This document shows positions 10,355-18,428 of a stretch of DNA of 64,000 nucleotides, in pieces (position 1 is the stretch's first letter; each line of letters opens with the position of its first letter). Origin of the DNA: Gammaproteobacteria bacterium (GTDB lineage Bacteria > Pseudomonadota > Gammaproteobacteria > Pseudomonadales > Azotimanducaceae); contig JAPOXV010000004.1 of assembly GCA_026706935.1 (NCBI GenBank), positions 1 to 64,000 on the forward strand, in the 5' to 3' direction. The position numbers and the translations under genes were made by a program. Under the pieces are notes generated by a model, which searched no databases, had not been told where the DNA came from, and saw only the letters and a list, made by a program, of their open reading frames with translations.

Positions 10355-10909
10355 TTGGCGCGTAAATCCCGATCCAGAGCACATAGTTCGGGCGGATTTA
10401 GCCTGACGAATTTTGTTGCCGGATTTGTCGTCGGATGCCTGGCATTGATTCTCGTGGCGGCAGTCGGTGTGCCGATGCTGGACAACTATCAACCTGACAC
10501 GGTAGCCTTCCCGGATATCGATACATCTGCAGTGCAATATGAATACGAATTCCCCGATATCCTTGAATCAACAACGGATCGCGAACCGTCAGAAAACCCC
10601 GTCCGAGAGCTTGTATCGGTTGAGGAAACAGATGAATCAACCCCGGAGCAGGCGGTTGCCCCACCCATTGAGAGTTTTCTCCTTCAGGCTGGTTCATTTG
10701 AGCAACAGCGTCACGCAGACGTGTTTCGCGCATCATTGGTGTTGCGAGGTTATCAGGCAAAGACAACCGCAGTCGACGTACCCGGAATCGGTCCTCGATA
10801 CCGAGTGGTGGTCGGGCCATACCCATCTCAAGCGGAAGCTCAAGCAGCGATTGACCGTTTAGGATCTGAACAAGTCAAAGCCATCTTACTTGGTATTCGG
10901 GAAACCTAG
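10355..10909 (+). CDS. FtsN/DedD-like membrane protein with C-terminal SPOR domain
   Basis: A bitopic inner-membrane protein with a periplasmic SPOR domain, a module that binds denuded septal glycan. Seen: a basic tail (MARKSRSRAHSS), one membrane segment (about 18-40), an acidic proline-containing linker, and a SPOR domain (about 108-184: LLQAGSFEQQRHADVFRA to the end). The TTG at 10355 is preferred because GAGGA lies 7 nt upstream; a TTG at 10328 is possible. Relatives carry one SPOR gene after aroB (DamX-type) and another before hslV (FtsN-type); here a single gene sits in both positions. Confidence 0.85.
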   Translation: MARKSRSRAHSSGGFSLTNFVAGFVVGCLALILVAAVGVPMLDNYQPDTVAFPDIDTSAVQYEYEFPDILESTTDREPSENPVRELVSVEETDESTPEQAVAPPIESFLLQAGSFEQQRHADVFRASLVLRGYQAKTTAVDVPGIGPRYRVVVGPYPSQAEAQAAIDRLGSEQVKAILLGIRET

Positions 10910-10958
10910 GATTCAAATCCGCCTCAATACGCTTTTTGTTTAACTATCGAGCACCAGT

Positions 10959-11501
10959 GTGAAACAATTTCACGGCACCACCATCCTAAGCGTCCGCCGT
11001 AATGACAAGGTCGCACTCGGCGGCGACGGCCAAGTCACACAAGGCCACGTCGTCTTAAAAAACAATGCGGTCAAAGTACGTCGCTTGTACAACGACAACG
11101 TCATCGCCGGTTTTGCCGGTGGCACAGCTGACGCGTTCACCTTGTTCGAACGCTTCGAGGCTAACCTTGAAAAGTACTCAGGTAACCTAACTCGAGCAGC
11201 GGTAGAACTCGCAAAAGATTGGCGCAGTGATCGAGCGTTGCGACGGCTCGAAGCACTGCTTGCCGTTGCTGATGCATCCAGCTCACTTGTCGTTAGTGGC
11301 AACGGCGATGTGATCGAACCCGATCAAGGTTTGATCGCAATCGGCTCTGGTGGACCTTACGCACAGGCCGCCGCGCTCGCAATGCTTGACAGTACGGAAC
11401 TCGATGCGCATACGATTGTCGCAAAAGCACTACAAATCGCGGCTGATATCTGTATTTACACCAACACCCAACATCAAATCGAGACGCTGAGCACGAATTA
11501 A
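10959..11501 (+). CDS. hslV: ATP-dependent protease peptidase subunit HslV
   Basis: Proteolytic subunit of HslUV (ClpQY), a two-ring cytoplasmic protease with an N-terminal threonine nucleophile. The start is the GTG at 10959; removal of the first residues up to HG would expose the catalytic Thr of TTILSVRR. The GGDGQVT and [13 protein letters not shown] motifs are present and the length (180) is normal. The stop overlaps the hslU start by one base (TAATG). The preceding SPOR gene matches the ftsN-hslV-hslU order seen in E. coli. Confidence 0.97.
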   Translation: MKQFHGTTILSVRRNDKVALGGDGQVTQGHVVLKNNAVKVRRLYNDNVIAGFAGGTADAFTLFERFEANLEKYSGNLTRAAVELAKDWRSDRALRRLEALLAVADASSSLVVSGNGDVIEPDQGLIAIGSGGPYAQAAALAMLDSTELDAHTIVAKALQIAADICIYTNTQHQIETLSTN

Positions 11502-12838
11502 TGGTCATGACCCCTAGAGAAACCGTTGGTGAACTGAATAAGTTCATCATCGGACAAGACGCCGCTAAGCGTGCGGTGGCGATCGCGCTGCGGAATCGCT
11601 GGCGCCGTATGCAGGTGGACGAGGCGATGCGCGATGAAATTACGCCAAAGAACATTCTGATGATCGGTCCGACTGGTGTCGGCAAAACAGAGATCGCTAG
11701 ACGTCTAGCGCGTCTCACCAACGCTCCCTTTGTCAAAGTAGAGGCAACGAAATTCACCGAAGTCGGCTACGTTGGTCGCGATGTCGATTCAATCATCCGA
11801 GATCTCGTCGAAGCAGCGATCACGATACAACGCGAATCCGCAATGACCGAAGTACAGTCGAGAGCGGATCACGCTGCGGAGGAGCGAATCCTCGACGCAC
11901 TTTTGAAGGTTAGTTCGAAAGGAGGCACAACAGACCCGGCGAATGGCGATGAAGCGGCGATAGAAACGCGAGACTGGTTACGTCAAAAACTCCGAAACGG
12001 AGATCTCGACGATCGGGAAGTCGAAATCGACGTCGCCTCGCAAGGTGTCAAGGTCCTCGTACCTGGGATGGGTGCTGATATGGACGATCTGTCTGATCAG
12101 ATTCAATCAGCATTCGAGAATATCACTGGCGGTTCACGTCGTAAAACTGCTAAGCTGTCTGTGAAGGACGCATGGCGACGTGCGCGTGAGGAGGAAGCGT
12201 CGAATCTACTAAATGAGGACGAAATCCACAGCAACGCAATCAATCAAGTCGAAGATAGTGGAATCGTTTTCCTTGATGAAATCGACAAAGTCGCGTCACG
12301 TGATGACTTTGCTGGTCGAGATATCGCACATCAGGGCGTACAACGTGACTTGCTTCCTATTATCGAAGGATCAACGGTAACGACGCGCTATGGTTCGGTG
12401 AAGACGGACCATATCTTGTTCATCGCGTCCGGCGCATTTCATCTATCGAAACCCTCTGACCTGATCCCAGAATTACAGGGTCGACTCCCGATCCGAGTCG
12501 AGCTAAACGCGCTTACGCCGGACGACTTCGAGCGGATCCTCACCGATACCGATGTGGCGTTAACGAAGCAGTACGAAGCGCTTCTCGCAACGGACGGTAT
12601 AACCGTGGAATACACCGCAGATGCAGTAAGACGCATCGCGGAAATCGCGTTTGAAGTAAATGAGAACACCGAGAATATCGGTGCACGTCGTCTACACACG
12701 ATCATGGAAAGATTGATGGACGAGGTGTCCTTTAGCGCCGGAGACACGATCCAAGCCGTGAAGATAGACGCAAACTATGTAAATGAGCACCTCGAAGAGC
12801 TGGCGAAAGACCAAGATCTCTCACGCTTCATACTCTAA
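11501..12838 (+). CDS. hslU: ATP-dependent protease ATPase subunit HslU
   Basis: AAA+ unfoldase that feeds substrates to HslV. Seen: the N-terminal [22 protein letters not shown], Walker [16 protein letters not shown], pore motif GYVGRDVDS, a variable I-domain (about 110-220), Walker [11 protein letters not shown], sensor/arginine region [11 protein letters not shown], and the [16 protein letters not shown]-terminal domain ending in SRFIL, the tail that docks into HslV. The length (445) is normal. A second ATG two codons downstream (11507) matches the usual MTPRE start equally well. Confidence 0.97.
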   Translation: MVMTPRETVGELNKFIIGQDAAKRAVAIALRNRWRRMQVDEAMRDEITPKNILMIGPTGVGKTEIARRLARLTNAPFVKVEATKFTEVGYVGRDVDSIIRDLVEAAITIQRESAMTEVQSRADHAAEERILDALLKVSSKGGTTDPANGDEAAIETRDWLRQKLRNGDLDDREVEIDVASQGVKVLVPGMGADMDDLSDQIQSAFENITGGSRRKTAKLSVKDAWRRAREEEASNLLNEDEIHSNAINQVEDSGIVFLDEIDKVASRDDFAGRDIAHQGVQRDLLPIIEGSTVTTRYGSVKTDHILFIASGAFHLSKPSDLIPELQGRLPIRVELNALTPDDFERILTDTDVALTKQYEALLATDGITVEYTADAVRRIAEIAFEVNENTENIGARRLHTIMERLMDEVSFSAGDTIQAVKIDANYVNEHLEELAKDQDLSRFIL

Positions 12839-12857
12839 GTCCGCGGCTAGATAACGC

Positions 12858-13250
12858 ATGACACCCACGGCGATCACCTATCACTCGAATGCTAAGACGC
12901 TTGAGATAGAGTTTGACGACGGTGTCACAGCCACATTGACAGCAGAGGCGCTTCGCGTTTTTAGTCCTTCAGCGGAGGTCCGAGGGCATTCTCCTGAAGA
13001 AAGCGTCCTTCAAACTGGAAAAAAACACGTCGGGGTCGACAAGATAGAACCCATTGGAAATTACGCAATCCGAATCCTGTTCGACGATGGTCACGATACC
13101 GGGATCTATTCGTGGGACTACCTACGAGAACTACACGACCAACATGATAGCTACTGGCAGAAGTACCTTGCGGACCTCAAGGCAGCGAATGCCACAAGAC
13201 TACCGCAGATTCCAGTCGGACATTGGCAGCCAACGTCCAAGCATGAGTGA
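12858..13250 (+). CDS. DUF971 (gamma-butyrobetaine hydroxylase-like N-terminal domain) protein
   Basis: A 130-residue protein of the DUF971 family, which in other proteins forms the N-terminal zinc-binding domain of butyrobetaine hydroxylase. Seen: an LEIEFDDGVTATLTAEALRVFSPSAEVRGH core and the conserved DDGHDTGIYSWDYLREL. The stand-alone form located just after hslU is a common gammaproteobacterial arrangement; its function is unknown. Its end overlaps the start of ubiE by 8 nt. No zinc-ligand cysteines are evident in this copy. Confidence 0.85.
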   Translation: MTPTAITYHSNAKTLEIEFDDGVTATLTAEALRVFSPSAEVRGHSPEESVLQTGKKHVGVDKIEPIGNYAIRILFDDGHDTGIYSWDYLRELHDQHDSYWQKYLADLKAANATRLPQIPVGHWQPTSKHE

Positions 13251-13983
13251 GCCTAAGGTCTTTTTCGGACGTGAGGAGGTATCCGCCTCAGAGAAAACCG
13301 CTCGAGTCCATAACGTCTTCGACAGCGTCGCGTCCCGATATGACGTCATGAACGACTTCATGTCTCTGGGTACGCATCGCGTACTAAAACGGATCGTCGT
13401 CGAGACTGCCGCTCTTCGGCAAGGAAACGCGGTACTGGATGCTGCTGGCGGTACTGGTGATATTTCCCGCCTCCTCACCAAGGCGGTAGGTCCTTCAGGT
13501 AGCGTCACTTGTTTCGATATCAACAACGCGATGTTAGAAGAGGGGCGAGATCGTTCAATCGACGCCGGTTGCATGGATGTTAATTTCGTACTAGCCGACG
13601 CTCAGCAACTCCCATTTCAGGACGCACAGTTCGATGCCGTTACGATCGGGTTCGGGTTACGCAATGTAGCAGATCAATCACGTGCACTAACTGAGTTTCG
13701 GCGCGTATTACGACCCGGTGGTCGTTTGGTCGTGCTTGATTTCTCGAAACCTACGAATCCTGTACTTGGTTTCGCATTCGGAACGTTTATGAGGACCTGG
13801 CCTCTAATCGGAAGCCTCGTCGTCGGTACGCCTCGACCTTACGAGTATCTTGTCGAGTCAATCGAAACACACCCGTCGCAAAACGTGCTAGCGCTGATGC
13901 TCCGAGACAGTGGGTTCAACGAAGTTCGTTACGATAATTTACTTGGCGGCATCGCCGCGCTTCATTGGGGCACAGCAACATGA
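13243..13983 (+). CDS. ubiE: Ubiquinone/menaquinone C-methyltransferase UbiE
   Basis: SAM-dependent C-methyltransferase acting on 2-polyprenyl-6-methoxy-1,4-benzoquinol in ubiquinone synthesis. I chose the ATG at 13243 (MSEPKVFFGREEVSASEKTARV), which gives 246 residues; the frame is open further upstream but that part is out of frame with and overlaps the DUF971 gene. Seen: FDSVASRYDVMNDFMSLGTHRVLK, motif I (VLDAAGGTGDI), VTIGFGLRNV and LKPGG-like LRPGGRLVVLDFSKP. It is coupled to ubiJ by an ATGA overlap. Confidence 0.96.
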   Translation: MSEPKVFFGREEVSASEKTARVHNVFDSVASRYDVMNDFMSLGTHRVLKRIVVETAALRQGNAVLDAAGGTGDISRLLTKAVGPSGSVTCFDINNAMLEEGRDRSIDAGCMDVNFVLADAQQLPFQDAQFDAVTIGFGLRNVADQSRALTEFRRVLRPGGRLVVLDFSKPTNPVLGFAFGTFMRTWPLIGSLVVGTPRPYEYLVESIETHPSQNVLALMLRDSGFNEVRYDNLLGGIAALHWGTAT

Positions 13984-14531
13984 GCATATTAGAAAGCACT
14001 TTCGCTGGAGGAATGGAGACCGCAATCAAGACGCGTGTTTCCTTTGATTCGAAAGCTAGACAAGCCCTTGAGCGCCTCGAAGGTCGATCTGTTCAGTTCA
14101 ATATGTCAGGTCAAGACTTCCACTTGAAGGTCGTCGATGGGCACGTTGAAGTGAAGCCTGATGACGTCGACGACCCCGATCTCGAAATTACTGGCTCGAT
14201 GTCGAGTATTAGTCAGGCTCTCATGACGTCAAATACGAGCAATATTGCTCTGCACGGTGACGAAACGATTCTCGACGAATTACACGTGATTTTCGGACCA
14301 CCTCTCGACCCCAAAGACGTGGCAGATAAAGCGAAAGCCGCCAGAGACTATGGTATTGCAGCCGCACGTTCCGCGATGGAAACAATCAGTGCCCAATTCG
14401 CCAACATTTCCAGTAACGGTGAATCCGTCGCCAAGCTGGAAGATCGTGTCGCAGAACTCGAAGCGCGAGTAAACGAACTCCAACACCAGCTCTCCGAGTC
14501 AAGCGGACGGAAAACTAGCGCCGACGACTAG
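13980..14531 (+). CDS. ubiJ: Ubiquinone biosynthesis accessory factor UbiJ (SCP2 domain)
   Basis: Lipid-binding accessory protein that helps assemble the ubiquinone biosynthesis complex. The ATG at 13980 overlaps the ubiE stop (ATGA), giving 183 residues. The first two thirds form an SCP2-like fold (QFNMSGQDFHLKVVDGHVEV, DLEITGSMSSISQALM), and the C-terminus (about 145-175) is a coiled coil with repeated leucines and a VAELEARVNEL stretch, as in E. coli UbiJ. Its position between ubiE and ubiB supports the call. Confidence 0.93.
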   Translation: MSILESTFAGGMETAIKTRVSFDSKARQALERLEGRSVQFNMSGQDFHLKVVDGHVEVKPDDVDDPDLEITGSMSSISQALMTSNTSNIALHGDETILDELHVIFGPPLDPKDVADKAKAARDYGIAAARSAMETISAQFANISSNGESVAKLEDRVAELEARVNELQHQLSESSGRKTSADD

Positions 14532-14542
14532 GCGGTGGTTGC

Positions 14543-16186
14543 GTGAGACCACTGTGGCACGGTTTGCGGATCCTCCTTACGGTCATCCGCTTTCGTCTTG
14601 ACACCATCCTACTTGAGCTAACGAAAGACCATTGGCTACGATGGCTTCTACTCTCTCGGTACCTTCCGAAACCTAGAAAATCGTCTGCGCTTCGGTTACG
14701 AGAAGCGATCGAACACCTTGGTCCCGTATTCATTAAGTTCGGTCAGATTCTTTCGACACGTCGCGACCTATTACCCGTCGACTACGCAGATCAACTTGCC
14801 AAGCTACAAGATCAGGTACCACCATTTCCGACCGATGAAGCGATTTCAAGAATCGAAAAGTCCTTGAACAGAAGTCTTAACGACTTGTTCAGTGACTTCA
14901 AACGTGATCCCATCGCGTCCGCATCGCTCGCGCAAGTTCATGCCGCGCGCCTTCAAGATGGTAACGAAGTCGTTGTAAAGGTCATTCGTCCAGATGTCGC
15001 CGATCGCATTCGCAAAGATCTAGCCCTCATTTTTCAGGCGGTCACGTTTCTCCATGCGGTATCTCGAGATGCTAGACGACTTAGGTTGATCGAGGTCGTC
15101 CAGGACTACGAAGAGACCATCTTTAATGAGCTTGATTTAACGAAGGAAGCTCACAACACGACGAGACTTCGCTACAACTTCGCCGATTCCGAACTTTTGT
15201 ACGTGCCGCGGGTCTTTCGCGACTTCACGACAACCGACGTGCTCGTTCTAGAACGGATTCACGGTGTACCGATCTCCGCAACAAGCGAGCTCTCTGCGCG
15301 AGGTACAGATCTAAAGAAACTCGCCGTACGAGGTGTTGAGACGTTTTTCACGCAAGTTTTCGAGCACAACTTCTTCCACGCCGACATGCATCCTGGCAAC
15401 ATATTTATCGACGCCGCAGATCCATCCAATCCAAGCTATATCGCAGTGGATTGCGCCATCATGGGACAGCTGACCGCCGAAGATCAAACCTACCTCGCTC
15501 GGAATATCGTCGCATTCTTCAATCAGGATTTCAAAGAGATCGCACAACTCCACGCGGAGTCAGGTTGGATCGGTGCCGAATCTGATGTGCAAGCATTTGA
15601 GCAAGTCATCCGCGAGCTTTGTGAACCGTTATTTCTTCAACCACTTTCGCAGATTTCTTTCGGTCATTTCTTATTAAATCTGTTCACTACGGCACGCCAA
15701 TTCAATATGGAGGTTCAACCTCAACTTGTGCTACTTCAGAAGACGCTTCTGAACATTGAAGGATTGGGTAGACAACTCGATCCAGATTTGGACTTGTGGA
15801 CCACGGCAAAACCTTTTATGGAACGGTGGATGCAGAATCGCTATGGCGTAGAAGCTACATTGAAGGCATTCACCGATAACGCGCCGAAGCTTCTCGGTCA
15901 GCTACCTCGACTTCCGCACTTATTACTAACCGCAGGTGATCGGCTAAATAGCGTTGAGCGACAGTTGCGCGTTCAGACACATGCGATGGAGAAACTTCAG
16001 TCGAGTCTAAACGAATCGCGTATTACGAATTGGCGCAAGCTGTGGGTCATACTCTTCGGTCTCGGAGGTATCGCGCAATTCTGTGCGGTCTTGCTGAATT
16101 GGCTACCAGTCGATAACCATGACACATTTTTAGTCGGCGGTATCGTTAGTTGCCTCGTCGCCGTTTCTTTGTCAGTGAAGCGCTGA
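14543..16186 (+). CDS. ubiB: UbiB, atypical kinase/ATPase for ubiquinone synthesis
   Basis: Membrane-anchored ABC1/ADCK-type protein needed for ubiquinone synthesis. Seen: the family KxGQ motif in FIKFGQILSTRRDLLP, the alanine-rich nucleotide loop SASLAQVHAARL, catalytic region HNFFHADMHPGNIFI, the AVDCAIMGQL equivalent of DFG, and two C-terminal membrane segments (about 493-515 and 520-543). The DFG position reads DCA, where many UbiB proteins have DFG. The start is GTG at 14543. It is the last ubi gene of the run; hisI and hisE, which follow ubiB in Pseudomonas, are absent. Confidence 0.95.
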   Translation: MRPLWHGLRILLTVIRFRLDTILLELTKDHWLRWLLLSRYLPKPRKSSALRLREAIEHLGPVFIKFGQILSTRRDLLPVDYADQLAKLQDQVPPFPTDEAISRIEKSLNRSLNDLFSDFKRDPIASASLAQVHAARLQDGNEVVVKVIRPDVADRIRKDLALIFQAVTFLHAVSRDARRLRLIEVVQDYEETIFNELDLTKEAHNTTRLRYNFADSELLYVPRVFRDFTTTDVLVLERIHGVPISATSELSARGTDLKKLAVRGVETFFTQVFEHNFFHADMHPGNIFIDAADPSNPSYIAVDCAIMGQLTAEDQTYLARNIVAFFNQDFKEIAQLHAESGWIGAESDVQAFEQVIRELCEPLFLQPLSQISFGHFLLNLFTTARQFNMEVQPQLVLLQKTLLNIEGLGRQLDPDLDLWTTAKPFMERWMQNRYGVEATLKAFTDNAPKLLGQLPRLPHLLLTAGDRLNSVERQLRVQTHAMEKLQSSLNESRITNWRKLWVILFGLGGIAQFCAVLLNWLPVDNHDTFLVGGIVSCLVAVSLSVKR

Positions 16187-16307
16187 CGGAACGGCATAGC
16201 GAGTGGAAGTCCGAAGCTATAAAAAACAGTGTTTCAACGATATACTTGAAAGAGTCGATCACGAGCACTCGCTGACGCTTCGCTCCGATTGAACCGACGG
16301 TAAGGTG

Positions 16308-16349
16308 AAGTTAACGAGGTTGTTGCTAACAACCAACACAAGCTAACTT
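16308..16349 (+). promoter_or_regulatory. Nested inverted repeat ahead of the tat cluster
   Basis: Inside the 209-bp gap after ubiB, GGTTGTT (16318-16324) and AACAACC (16328-16334) form a 7-bp stem with a 3-nt loop, enclosed by AAGTTA (16308-16313) and TAACTT (16344-16349). No U-tract follows, so it is not a standard terminator. It could be a structured leader or a regulator-binding site about 45 bp upstream of the first tatA-like frame. Function is inference. Confidence 0.4.
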
Positions 16350-16395
16350 GGCATGATCGCGATCGAACGCAACACAGCCTTAGAGGTCATCAAAC

Positions 16396-16482
16396 GTGGC
16401 AATAGGCCCGCTCGAATTGATTTTGTACTTTGTGATCCTACTCGGAATAGGTTTCGCGATCGTGCGCTTTTTCACGCGCTAG
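16396..16482 (+). CDS. TatA-head-like single-span microprotein 1 (28 aa)
   Basis: A 28-residue frame starting at GTG: MAIGPLELILYFVILLGIGFAIVRFFTR. It has the N-terminal signature of TatA (GPLE.) and one membrane span, but ends right after it, with no amphipathic helix and no FG hinge. It has its own AGAGGT ribosome site 7 nt before the start, the same site found before the next frame and before tatA. That shared head plus ribosome site suggests an ancient tandem duplication of the tatA 5' end. Whether it is translated is unknown. Confidence 0.55.
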   Translation: MAIGPLELILYFVILLGIGFAIVRFFTR

Positions 16483-16494
16483 AGGTACTTCAAA

Positions 16495-16623
16495 ATGTCA
16501 TTCGGACCGCTTGAAATCACGACGATCTTCGTTTCACTTTTGATCCTTGTGAGTGCGTGTGTTGGCGCGTATGTCATAGTACGTTATTTGGCGAAGGCAA
16601 TTGCGCGTCATATTCGTCGATAG
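16495..16623 (+). CDS. TatA-head-like single-span microprotein 2 (42 aa)
   Basis: A 42-residue frame that starts MSFGPLEI, identical over eight residues to the real TatA start at 16636. The hydrophobic span follows (about 9-30), then a short basic helix YLAKAIARHIRR in place of the TatA amphipathic helix. It lacks the FG(G)KK hinge. AGAGGT lies 7 nt upstream of the ATG, and the previous frame's stop (TAG) shares its final AG with that site. It could modulate Tat assembly, act as a TatA/TatE-like competitor, or be a decaying duplicate. Confidence 0.6.
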   Translation: MSFGPLEITTIFVSLLILVSACVGAYVIVRYLAKAIARHIRR

Positions 16624-16635
16624 AGGTAACCCAAA

Positions 16636-16839
16636 ATGTCATTCGGTCCACTTGAAATTGGTCTGATCCTGGTGATCGTCCTCTTGGTTTTCGGCGGAAA
16701 GAAGCTGAAATCGCTCGGAAGTGACCTCGGCCAGGCCATCAAAGGCTTCCGTTCCACTATGGGAACAGAACAATCTGGTAGCGAATCCGATTCGCCTAAT
16801 CCTGATACGGGCGAACCGAAAACGAAGTCAAACGACTGA
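16636..16839 (+). CDS. tatA: Twin-arginine translocase subunit TatA
   Basis: Pore-forming subunit of the Tat system, which exports folded proteins. At 67 residues it is a typical Tat[21 protein letters not shown] membrane span, the [20 protein letters not shown] hinge and amphipathic helix, and an acidic polar tail. An AGAGGT site precedes the ATG by 7 nt. It is followed after 7 bp by tatB. Two shorter frames with the same head lie immediately upstream. A Tat substrate candidate is encoded in this window at 38307. Confidence 0.93.
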   Translation: MSFGPLEIGLILVIVLLVFGGKKLKSLGSDLGQAIKGFRSTMGTEQSGSESDSPNPDTGEPKTKSND

Positions 16840-16846
16840 GACTGCC

Positions 16847-17203
16847 ATGTTCGACATTTCTTTTGCCGAACTATTTCTCATAAGCGTCATTGCGCTTCTC
16901 ATACTCGGTCCGCAACGCCTCCCCGAAGTATTGCGAACGGTCGGACTATGGATGGGAAGAATGAGACGCGTCTACAACAATGTACGTCAGGAAATCGACC
17001 GTGAAGTCGGTATGGACGACATACGCCGCCAGCTCCACAACGAGCAGATCACCGCAGAGCTGAAGCAAGTAGAAGCCGAAGCAAAAGCCTTAAAACGCGA
17101 TATTTCGAGCAGCGTCTCAGATGCAATACGCGAAGGCGAAACTGAGGTTAACGACAAACCATCGCCCAAGCCTTCGAGCGATGAGAATCCCGCCCGTGAG
17201 TGA
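16847..17203 (+). CDS. tatB: Twin-arginine translocase subunit TatB
   Basis: TatB forms the substrate receptor with TatC. The ATG at 16847 gives 118 residues: [30 protein letters not shown] is the family N-terminus (FxxxFxELL..VIALxVLGPxRLP), followed by a long charged amphipathic and coiled helix (about 30-90) and a proline-rich acidic tail. The frame is open upstream into tatA but that portion is out of frame with TatA and not family-like. Its end overlaps the start of tatC. Confidence 0.93.
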   Translation: MFDISFAELFLISVIALLILGPQRLPEVLRTVGLWMGRMRRVYNNVRQEIDREVGMDDIRRQLHNEQITAELKQVEAEAKALKRDISSSVSDAIREGETEVNDKPSPKPSSDENPARE

Positions 17204-17990
17204 TCCTCTCTATCCAGACGACAAACCGCCAGATCGAGAAAGTGAACACGACGCAGCGGTAGACAACGACGAGCAACCGCTGCTAAGTCACCTTGTTGAG
17301 CTTCGAAAACGCATTTTGCGTGCGTTGCTCGCAGTGGCACTTGCATTCATTCCTTTGATGTTGTTCGCCAACGATGTATATCGTTGGATCGCATCACCAT
17401 TAATGGCGCATTTACCCGGTGGCGCAACCATGATTGCCACCGAAGTCGCCTCACCGTTCCTAACGCCGTTCAAAATGGCAGCCTACGGCGCACTTTTCAT
17501 CGGCATGCCATTTGTTCTTCACCAAATCTGGGCTTTCGTTGCACCTGGTCTCTATCTTCGCGAGAAGAAATTTGCGGTTCCCCTGCTCGTTTCGAGTGTG
17601 GTGCTGTTTTATCTTGGTATGGTGTTCGCGTATTTCGTCGTATTTCCGCTCGTATTTCAATTCTTTGCCGCAACGATTCCCGACGACGTCACATGGATGA
17701 CGGACATTAACGCTTATCTTAGTTTCGTCATCAAGATCATCACAGCGTTTGGCATCGTGTTTGAAATCCCAATTGCAACGATGCTAATCGTGATGGCGGG
17801 TTTTAGTACGCCCAAGCGCATCGCACGTAAGCGACCCTACGTGATCGTGGGGTGTTTCTTCATCGGCATGATGTTGACGCCACCAGACATCATTTCTCAA
17901 GTACTCCTCGCCATACCCGCGTGGATTCTCTTTGAGCTAGGAATCTTGATGTCGAAACTCGTCTTTAAGCCTGATGAAGAAGAAGAGTAA
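17196..17990 (+). CDS. tatC: Twin-arginine translocase subunit TatC
   Basis: Six-span membrane protein that binds the twin-arginine signal. Seen: acidic N-terminal tail, [18 protein letters not shown] (the conserved HL.ELR motif), [12 protein letters not shown], the periplasmic loops and [24 protein letters not shown] prefer GTG at 17196, which overlaps the tatB stop by 8 nt and yields 264 residues beginning MSDP; an in-frame ATG at 17181 would add five. The 3' end overlaps the convergent dtd gene by 26 bp. Confidence 0.95.
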   Translation: MSDPLYPDDKPPDRESEHDAAVDNDEQPLLSHLVELRKRILRALLAVALAFIPLMLFANDVYRWIASPLMAHLPGGATMIATEVASPFLTPFKMAAYGALFIGMPFVLHQIWAFVAPGLYLREKKFAVPLLVSSVVLFYLGMVFAYFVVFPLVFQFFAATIPDDVTWMTDINAYLSFVIKIITAFGIVFEIPIATMLIVMAGFSTPKRIARKRPYVIVGCFFIGMMLTPPDIISQVLLAIPAWILFELGILMSKLVFKPDEEEE

Positions 17991-18405
17991 CGGGACCGTC
18001 GTTGACCAACGCAACCTGCATATTCGCACCGAATCGTCCCGTTGCAACGTCCTTAATCTGCTCTCTTAATACACCAACGAAGTGATTCACAAGCTGTTCG
18101 GCTTCGTCCGGCGCGGCGGCGTATGAAAAACTCGGTCTATTTCCTTTTCTGACGTCTGCTGCGAGCGTGAATTGAGATACCACGAGAACAGACCCTTCCG
18201 CATCGACAACGGACCGGTCCATTGGTTTGTTTTCACTTGGAAAAACTCGCAACGATGCAGTTTTGTTCGCAAGGCGAGTAGCCGTTTCCACAGTGTCATC
18301 GCGTTCTACCCCCAGAAAGACCAACAAGCCGGGACCGATCGCTGCGATTTCTGCGTCGCCAACTGAAACAGAGGCACGTACTACCCGTTGGAGCAGCGCT
18401 TTCAT
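17965..18405 (-). CDS. dtd: D-aminoacyl-tRNA deacylase
   Basis: Cleaves D-amino acids mis-attached to tRNA, a proofreading step in translation. At 146 residues it has family length. Seen: MKALLQRVVRASVSV N-terminus, the catalytic SQFTLAAD motif (Ser-Gln-x-Thr), and the second active-site motif NDGPVTLLL carrying the cross-subunit Gly-cisPro dipeptide. It lies tail-to-tail with tatC, with 26 bp shared between the two coding regions. Confidence 0.96.
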   Translation of the reverse strand: MKALLQRVVRASVSVGDAEIAAIGPGLLVFLGVERDDTVETATRLANKTASLRVFPSENKPMDRSVVDAEGSVLVVSQFTLAADVRKGNRPSFSYAAAPDEAEQLVNHFVGVLREQIKDVATGRFGANMQVALVNDGPVTLLLHQA

Positions 18406-18428
18406 GCACCGTTCCTAAAATTCCGCGC

